DNA of 64,000 nucleotides from Stenotrophomonas rhizophila (lineage in GTDB: Bacteria; Pseudomonadota; Gammaproteobacteria; Xanthomonadales; Xanthomonadaceae), in contig NZ_VDQT01000001.1 in assembly GCF_007667275.1 (NCBI RefSeq), positions 1,310,318-1,374,317 on the forward strand. Reading direction: 5' to 3'. The notes beneath the pieces were generated by a model. That model saw only the letters and a list, made by a program, of their open reading frames with translations. It was not told the DNA's origin and did no database searches. This document shows positions 60,060-64,000 of this stretch, one piece after another. The first letter of the stretch is position 1; each line of letters starts with the position of its first letter. Both the position numbers and the translations under genes were made by a program.

Positions 60060-61961
60060 TTACTCTTCAAAAGGACGGATGGAATCGGTCACGACCCGGG
60101 CGCCATGCTGCTGGATCAGCAGCTGCACCGATGGGTCGGCCATGAAAGCAGCTTCGGCCGCCTGCTGGCGTTCGCCGCGCTGGCGGTCGGACCGCTGGTG
60201 CAGCGTTTCTGCCTCGGCACTGCCGTGTTCGATCACGATCCGCAGGGTCATCCCGAGCGGGCCGGACAGCGCCTCGGTCAGCGCCGCCAGCGAACGATCC
60301 GAACACAGGTACTCAAATCCGGGCGATACGGCCAGTTTCAAGACGCCGCGCTCGAATCCGACGAACGCCGCATGCGCGGCCAGCTGCCGCGATGGGCCGT
60401 TCAGCTGGCTCTGCGCGACCAGCTCCAGCCAGGTTTCGGCGGACTGCAGCGTGACCGTGCCGGTGGCCGCAGCGGCGACCGCCGGCGGCGGCGGCACCGC
60501 GAAGCCCTGCGGACGCTGTGGCGGCGCGGGCGCCGGGCGCACCGGCGGCGCTTCCCACGGTGCGGCCATGGCCGCGTCCGGGGTGGCCAGCTCCACCGCC
60601 AGCGCTTCGTCACGCTCATCCGCGCCGGCCTGGTGCCAGGGCGGCAGGTCGTCGTCGGTGGACGGTTCGGCGACCGGCGCAGGTGTCGGTGCGGACTTGG
60701 CGGGTGCGACCGGGGCGACCGGTGCAACGGCGGCGCGGATCGGCGACGACACCGCCGCCGCAGCGACGACGGGGGCGGCCACGGCAGCCGGCGCGGCGGC
60801 CATGCCGCCCTGCCCGGCCCCGTGCGATTCCGTGCCCCGCTCGGTGCCGGTGCCCGGGTCGCGCGGCACCGGCGGGACGGCAGCGGCCGGACGGAACGCC
60901 AGCATGCGCAGCACGGCCATTTCGAAGCCGGCGCGCGGGCTGGGCGCCAGGTGCAGGTCGCGGCGGCCACTGAGCGCCATCTGGTACCAGAGCTGCACCA
61001 CTTCCGGGCGCAGGCGCTGGGCAAATGCGGCGGCGTCGATGCCGTCGCCATCGGCCTGGGCGCCGGGCACCAGCTGCTGCACCTGGATGCGGTGCAGCGC
61101 TTCGGCGAGCGCTTCGAGGACCCCGCTCCAATCGGGCGAGAACTCGGCCAGCGCGGCCACCACCTGCAGCAGGCGCACGCCATCGCCGTCGGCCAGGGCC
61201 TCGAGCATGGCCGCGACCTGGGTGCGGTCGACGGTGCCCAGCATGGTGCGCACCACGTCTTCGCGCAGTGCACCGCCGGCGTAGGCGATGGCCTGGTCGA
61301 GCAGCGACAGGCCGTCACGCAGGCTGCCGTCGGCCGCCTTGGCCAGCTGCACGATCGCGGTCGGATCCGATTCGATCTCCTCGGCGGCCAGGATCCGGGT
61401 CATCTGGCCCTGGATCTGGTCCTCGTCCAGCCGCTTGAGGTTGAACTGCAGGCAGCGCGACAGCACCGTGACCGGCAGCTTCTGCGGGTCGGTGGTGGCG
61501 AGCAGGAACTTCACGTGTTCCGGCGGTTCTTCCAGCGTCTTCAGCAGCGCGTTGAACGCGGCCTTGGACAGCATGTGCACTTCGTCGATCAGGTAGACCT
61601 TGTACTTGCCACGCGAGGGCATGTACTGGGCGTTCTCGATCACCTCGCGGACATCGTCCACGCCGGTATTGGACGCGGCGTCGATTTCCAGCAGGTCGAT
61701 GTAACGCCCGGAATCGATGTCCAGGCAGGCCGGGCACTGGCCGCAGGGATCGGCACTGGTGCCCTGCTCGCAGTTGAGCGACTTGGCGAAAATACGCGCG
61801 ATGGTGGTCTTGCCGACCCCGCGGGTGCCGGTAAACAGGAACGCATGGTGCACCCGGCCGCTGTCCAGCGCATTGCTGAGCGCACGGACCACGTGTTCCT
61901 GGCCCACCAGCTCGGCAAAACGCTTCGGACGCCACTTGCGGGCAAGGACGAGATAGGACAT
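60060..61961 (-). CDS. dnaX: DNA polymerase III subunits gamma and tau
   Basis: A 633-residue clamp-loader ATPase. [20 protein letters not shown] starts the protein; Walker A is [20 protein letters not shown] (about residue 45), the zinc site is [10 protein letters not shown], and [20 protein letters not shown] is the sensor 1/SRC region. The middle (about 360-500) is rich in Pro, Ala and Val, a linker before the tau-specific C-terminus. I see no A AAA AAG-type slippery site, so a gamma product by frameshift is not apparent. ATG at 61961. It is followed by ybaB and recR. Confidence 0.97.
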   Translation of the reverse strand: MSYLVLARKWRPKRFAELVGQEHVVRALSNALDSGRVHHAFLFTGTRGVGKTTIARIFAKSLNCEQGTSADPCGQCPACLDIDSGRYIDLLEIDAASNTGVDDVREVIENAQYMPSRGKYKVYLIDEVHMLSKAAFNALLKTLEEPPEHVKFLLATTDPQKLPVTVLSRCLQFNLKRLDEDQIQGQMTRILAAEEIESDPTAIVQLAKAADGSLRDGLSLLDQAIAYAGGALREDVVRTMLGTVDRTQVAAMLEALADGDGVRLLQVVAALAEFSPDWSGVLEALAEALHRIQVQQLVPGAQADGDGIDAAAFAQRLRPEVVQLWYQMALSGRRDLHLAPSPRAGFEMAVLRMLAFRPAAAVPPVPRDPGTGTERGTESHGAGQGGMAAAPAAVAAPVVAAAAVSSPIRAAVAPVAPVAPAKSAPTPAPVAEPSTDDDLPPWHQAGADERDEALAVELATPDAAMAAPWEAPPVRPAPAPPQRPQGFAVPPPPAVAAAATGTVTLQSAETWLELVAQSQLNGPSRQLAAHAAFVGFERGVLKLAVSPGFEYLCSDRSLAALTEALSGPLGMTLRIVIEHGSAEAETLHQRSDRQRGERQQAAEAAFMADPSVQLLIQQHGARVVTDSIRPFEE

Positions 61962-62033
61962 CAGGCCACCGTCTTCATCGGGACGTCCATTGTGCCACGC
62001 CTGTCCAGCCCCCCTGCCCCTGCGTGAAGGCGC

Positions 62034-62062
62034 TTGTGCACGGCGCGTTACCCAGCTAGAAT
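62034..62062 (+). promoter_or_regulatory. Sigma-70-type promoter of tRNA-Ser
   Basis: TTGTGC (62034-62039) and TAGAAT (62057-62062) are 17 bases apart, 32 bases before the tRNA start. Confidence 0.8.
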
Positions 62063-62094
62063 CTGCGCCCCTGCAGCGGGTTCGCAGCAGGTCC

Positions 62095-62187
62095 GGAGAG
62101 GTGTCCGAGTGGTTGAAGGAGCACGCCTGGAAAGTGTGTAAGCGTCTAAACCGCGCTTCGGGGGTTCGAATCCCCCTCTCTCCGCCA
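62095..62187 (+). tRNA. tRNA-Ser (anticodon GGA)
   Basis: 93 bases with an encoded CCA. Acceptor stem GGAGAGG/CCTCTCC, anticodon loop CTGGAAA (anticodon GGA, reading UCC/UCU), a long variable arm and T arm GGGGGTTCGAATCCCCC are visible. It is typical of a class II tRNA. Confidence 0.97.
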
Positions 62188-62196
62188 GACAAACGC

Positions 62197-62226
62197 AAAA
62201 GGCCGCCCAATGGGCGGCCTTTTTTA
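62197..62226. terminator. Rho-independent terminator after tRNA-Ser
   Basis: AAAAGGCCGCCC-AAT-GGGCGGCCTTTTTT, ten bases past the tRNA. With A- and T-runs at both ends it can also end the sugE-like gene on the other strand. Confidence 0.93.
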
Positions 62227-62233
62227 ACTGCGG

Positions 62234-62551
62234 TTACGCGCTCGACACCTTCATCAACACCAGCCCGCTCACGATCAACACCGCCGCGCCAATCCGCATC
62301 GCGCTCACCTGTTCCCCAAGGAACACGATGCCGACGATGAACGCGCCGACCGCGCCGATGCCGGTCCAGATCGTATAGGCGGTGCCCAGCGGCAAGGTGC
62401 GCATGGCCAGGGCGAGCAGCCAGAAGCTGGCGGCCATGGCGGCGAAGGTGATGAGCGACGGGGTGAGCCGGGTGAAGCCCTCGGATTGTTTCATCGAGAA
62501 CGCCCAGACGATTTCCAGTACACCGGCAACGAGTAGATATATCCAGGCCAT
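62234..62551 (-). CDS. SMR-type guanidinium exporter (SugE/Gdx-like)
   Basis: A 105-residue protein with four transmembrane helices. MAWIYLLVAGVLEIVWAFSM has the essential Glu13, with the Trp-Ala-Phe pattern characteristic of the SugE/Gdx branch rather than EmrE. AYTIWTGIGAVGAFIVGIVF is the conserved third-helix motif. Gdx proteins export guanidinium in exchange for protons. A strong AAGGAGG precedes the ATG. I found no guanidine riboswitch in the upstream 100 bases by eye. Confidence 0.92.
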   Translation of the reverse strand: MAWIYLLVAGVLEIVWAFSMKQSEGFTRLTPSLITFAAMAASFWLLALAMRTLPLGTAYTIWTGIGAVGAFIVGIVFLGEQVSAMRIGAAVLIVSGLVLMKVSSA

Positions 62552-62630
62552 GGTGGCCCTCCTTATGGGGCCAGGTCGTCCTGGTCATTGTTGCCCGATA
62601 TGGGGGAGGCCGTTCCTCCTGGGGTGCGTG

Positions 62631-62654
62631 CAGCGGGGCAGAGCCCCGCTCTAC
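62631..62654 (-). repeat. GTAG-headed REP palindrome
   Basis: Minus strand GTAGAGCGGGGCTCTGCCCC followed by GCTG; same core as 7699-7723. Confidence 0.8.
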
Positions 62655-62732
62655 GTTGGGGGGATTTTAGGTGATGGATGGCCTTGGATGGGGCTGTAGG
62701 TGCATTGGGGTTATGCGATGGTCAGGGTGGTC

Positions 62733-62757
62733 GGGGACACGCGTGGCGTGTCGCTGC
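62733..62757 (-). repeat. Degenerate REP palindrome (GCAG head)
   Basis: Minus strand GCAGCGACACGCCACGCGTG followed by TCCCC; the same core as 43705-43730 with a changed head. Confidence 0.55.
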
Positions 62758-62782
62758 TCGGGAGGTTTTGCGCCAAAGGCCG

Positions 62783-62806
62783 AATCCGACTAACAGTCGG
62801 ATCTAC
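62783..62806 (-). repeat. GTAG-headed REP palindrome
   Basis: Minus strand GTAGATCCGACTGTTAGTCG followed by GATT. It overlaps the first unit of the 17-bp tandem repeats. Confidence 0.75.
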
Positions 62807-62849
62807 CGCGCTTGCGGATCTACGGCGCTTGCGGATCTACCGCGCTTGG
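62799..62849. repeat. Three tandem 17-bp repeats upstream of the SRP RNA gene
   Basis: GGATCTACCGCGCTTGC is repeated at 62799-62815, 62816-62832 and 62833-62849 with one or two changes. They carry the GTAG (CTAC) head of the adjacent REP element, so they may be duplicated heads of it. Confidence 0.85.
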
Positions 62850-62860
62850 CTGCGCCGCGC

Positions 62861-62866
62861 TATACT
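62861..62866 (+). promoter_or_regulatory. Predicted -10 element for the SRP RNA gene
   Basis: TATACT lies about 32 bases before the start of the mature RNA; no convincing -35 is seen 16-18 bases upstream, where the tandem repeats end. Confidence 0.45.
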
Positions 62867-62897
62867 GGGTGACTGCACTTCGGTGCAACGTCTCTAT

Positions 62898-63006
62898 GGC
62901 GGCCCCGTCGGCCCCTCGCGACGCTAGGTCGAAAATCCCGCCAGGGCCGGAAGGCAGCAACGGTATCGATCGACGCGGGCGCCGAGGTCAGCCGGCGGGG
63001 CCGTCA
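62898..63006 (+). ncRNA. ffs: Signal recognition particle 4.5S RNA
   Basis: The conserved domain IV apical region CAGGGCCGGAAGGCAGCAA (GGAAG tetraloop region and AGCA internal loop) is at about 62942-62960. The outer stem GGCGGCCCCGTCGGC (62898-62912) pairs with GCCGGCGGGGCCGTC (about 62991-63005). Length about 109 fits bacterial 4.5S RNA, which with Ffh targets membrane proteins to the inner membrane. A short TTTT follows at 63011. The exact ends are approximate. Confidence 0.93.
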
Positions 63007-63147
63007 CCCGTTTTGGGGTCTGCGAACAAGTTCGGGTCCGCGCAGCCACGCACTGAACCACGCTACGTCGCGATGCGATCAGCACAATGGCGCGTGGCGA
63101 CGCGTTCCTGGGACTGGCGCGCACCGTTCAAGGGGCGCGGCGTGGCT

Positions 63148-63897
63148 CTACGTCGGCATTCCCGTTGGCGCCGAGAGAGTTACGCACTCGCCCGGCGTCG
63201 CTACGCGGTGACCACGTTGGCGCAAGGCGTCGCCGTCGGCTTCGCTCGCGTAGTGATACAGCATCATGCGCGCCTGCAGTTCGGGCGAATACTCCCGCTC
63301 GAGATCCTCCACGCCGGTATGCGACGGGTTGCCGTGCAGGCCGCAGTCGTGGGCGATCAGTTCGTTGTCGCTGGCGTAGCGGGCCAGCATTTCCGGAATC
63401 GGACGGGTGTCGCCACTCCACACCAGCGCGCCCTGCAGGCGCAGGCCGTACGCGGTTTCCGGCCAGTGATGGCGTACCGGGAACACTTCCAGGCGCACGC
63501 CGTCATGCCAGAACGCATCGCCGACCACGATCAGCTGGAATGCATCCCAGAAATTGGCGCCGCCCTCGGCCAGGACGTTCGGGTAGTCGGCCACCCGCCG
63601 ATGCAGCAGCGGTACCACGGTCGCAGGGACGTACACGCGGATGCGGCCCCGGCGCTGCGGCGAGAAATAGGCGTCCACGAACAGGCGCTCGAATCCGGCC
63701 ACGTGGTCCAGGTGCACATGGGTGACGAACAGGGCCTCGGGCATGCGCCCGTACTGGGCCAGGAACGCGGTGAGGCCTTCGCCGCCACAGTCGATGGTCA
63801 GCCAGGGCTGGCCCTCGCGCTCGATCACCGCCATCGGCGAACCCAGCTGTACGGCCGACGCATTGCCGACCCCCATGAAACGCAGCGACCAGGTCAT
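63148..63897 (-). CDS. MBL-fold metallo-hydrolase
   Basis: A 249-residue metallo-beta-lactamase-fold protein. The metal site is in FVTHVHLDHVAGFERLF (HxHxDH), with a histidine in VFPVRHHWPETAYG, the aspartate in VWSGDTRPIPEMLA and a final [27 protein letters not shown] at the N-terminus resembles ribonuclease Z/ElaC-type and phosphodiesterase-like members. The substrate is not evident. Its start overlaps the stop of the upstream gene by one base (TGATG), so it is co-translated. The TAG stop at 63148-63150 starts from a GTAG with a degenerate REP-like start. Confidence 0.88.
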   Translation of the reverse strand: MTWSLRFMGVGNASAVQLGSPMAVIEREGQPWLTIDCGGEGLTAFLAQYGRMPEALFVTHVHLDHVAGFERLFVDAYFSPQRRGRIRVYVPATVVPLLHRRVADYPNVLAEGGANFWDAFQLIVVGDAFWHDGVRLEVFPVRHHWPETAYGLRLQGALVWSGDTRPIPEMLARYASDNELIAHDCGLHGNPSHTGVEDLEREYSPELQARMMLYHYASEADGDALRQRGHRVATPGECVTLSAPTGMPT

Positions 63898-64000
63898 CAG
63901 TACCCCCGGTTCCAGGCCAGGTCGTAGGCGCGGCGCAGGCGCGCGAAATCCTTCTCGACCTCGTCATGGCTGCGCTCGCCGCGCAGCTTGACCAGCGAAC
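63897..64000 (-). CDS. Unidentified gene, C-terminal end only
   Basis: The last 33 codons, [20 protein letters not shown] then [13 protein letters not shown], end with TGA overlapping the MBL gene start. The rest lies beyond the window, and I do not recognise the family from this piece. The charged helix and RxxYDLAWxRGY end suggest a soluble protein. Confidence 0.65.
   Translation of the reverse strand, partial: SLVKLRGERSHDEVEKDFARLRRAYDLAWNRGY

Noticed and set aside
60060..61961. Programmed frameshift in dnaX for a gamma subunit
   Set aside because: No A- or T-rich slippery heptamer with a downstream structure was seen in the expected region.
62552..62630. Guanidine riboswitch upstream of the SugE-like gene
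   Set aside because: The short upstream region lacks the conserved ACGR or stem features I would expect; a covariance-model scan would settle it.

Overview
The window is a GC-rich, gene-dense chromosomal segment of a gammaproteobacterium of the Xanthomonadaceae, most likely Stenotrophomonas. Two things point there. The first is the gene content and order: pilT-pilU, a fab/pabB/mltG/tmk/holB/pilZ block, and dnaX-ybaB-recR beside tRNA-Ser and the SRP RNA gene. The second is the many short GTAG-headed palindromes between genes, which look like the SMAG type of REP element known from S. maltophilia. I see no prophage, insertion sequence, integrase or CRISPR array.

Layout. 1-9 kb: a partial AlgH/YqgE gene, a DUF4153 membrane protein coupled to DNA-3-methyladenine glycosylase I, YitT, DUF4287 and membrane proteins, the twitching ATPases PilU and PilT, and divergently YggS (PLP homeostasis) and ProC. 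8.5-13.5 kb: a [2Fe-2S] SoxR divergent from an MFS exporter with a clear SoxR-type operator between them, then a coupled lipoprotein hydrolase/DUF4105 pair. 13.5-19.3 kb: a TonB-dependent siderophore receptor, a PepSY reductase-like protein and a small membrane protein, then a LysR regulator and an SDR oxidoreductase. 19.3-29.2 kb (minus strand): a type I secretion locus of an unknown small protein, an 1868-residue RTX protein with six about 163-residue modules, a HlyB-like ABC exporter and a HlyD-like adaptor; no TolC is present. 29.6-34.7 kb: a Tat-exported alpha/beta hydrolase, a two-component-propeller histidine kinase, an AraC-type regulator and a DoxX-like protein. 34.8-40.2 kb is accessory: an H-NS-like protein with an unknown downstream gene, an FG-GAP/VCBS lipoprotein, a tautomerase overlapping a membrane protein, a SymE-family toxin coupled to a probable ribbon-helix-helix protein below a large inverted repeat, and DUF5694.

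40.4-52.4 kb is the conserved fatty-acid/folate/replication block on the minus strand: yceD, rpmF, fabH, a kinase-fold gene, fabD, fabG, acpP, fabF, pabB, mltG, tmk, holB, pilZ, followed by tRNA-Val. Maf is divergent from yceD. The block follows the E. coli plan, but plsX is missing, pabB replaces pabC and a kinase-like gene is inserted. 52.4-58.7 kb: a GT39-type glycosyltransferase, then MoxR-DUF58-TgpA-Slp in one tightly overlapping operon. 58.7-64 kb: HIT protein, recR-ybaB-dnaX, tRNA-Ser, a guanidinium-exporter-like SMR protein, the 4.5S RNA gene, an MBL-fold hydrolase and a partial gene.

The best candidates for something not fully described are the SymE plus ribbon-helix-helix unit with its inverted repeat, the RTX operon with its unknown leading gene, the H-NS-like plus unknown gene pair, and the repeated use of REP GTAG heads as TAG stop codons of the neighbouring genes.
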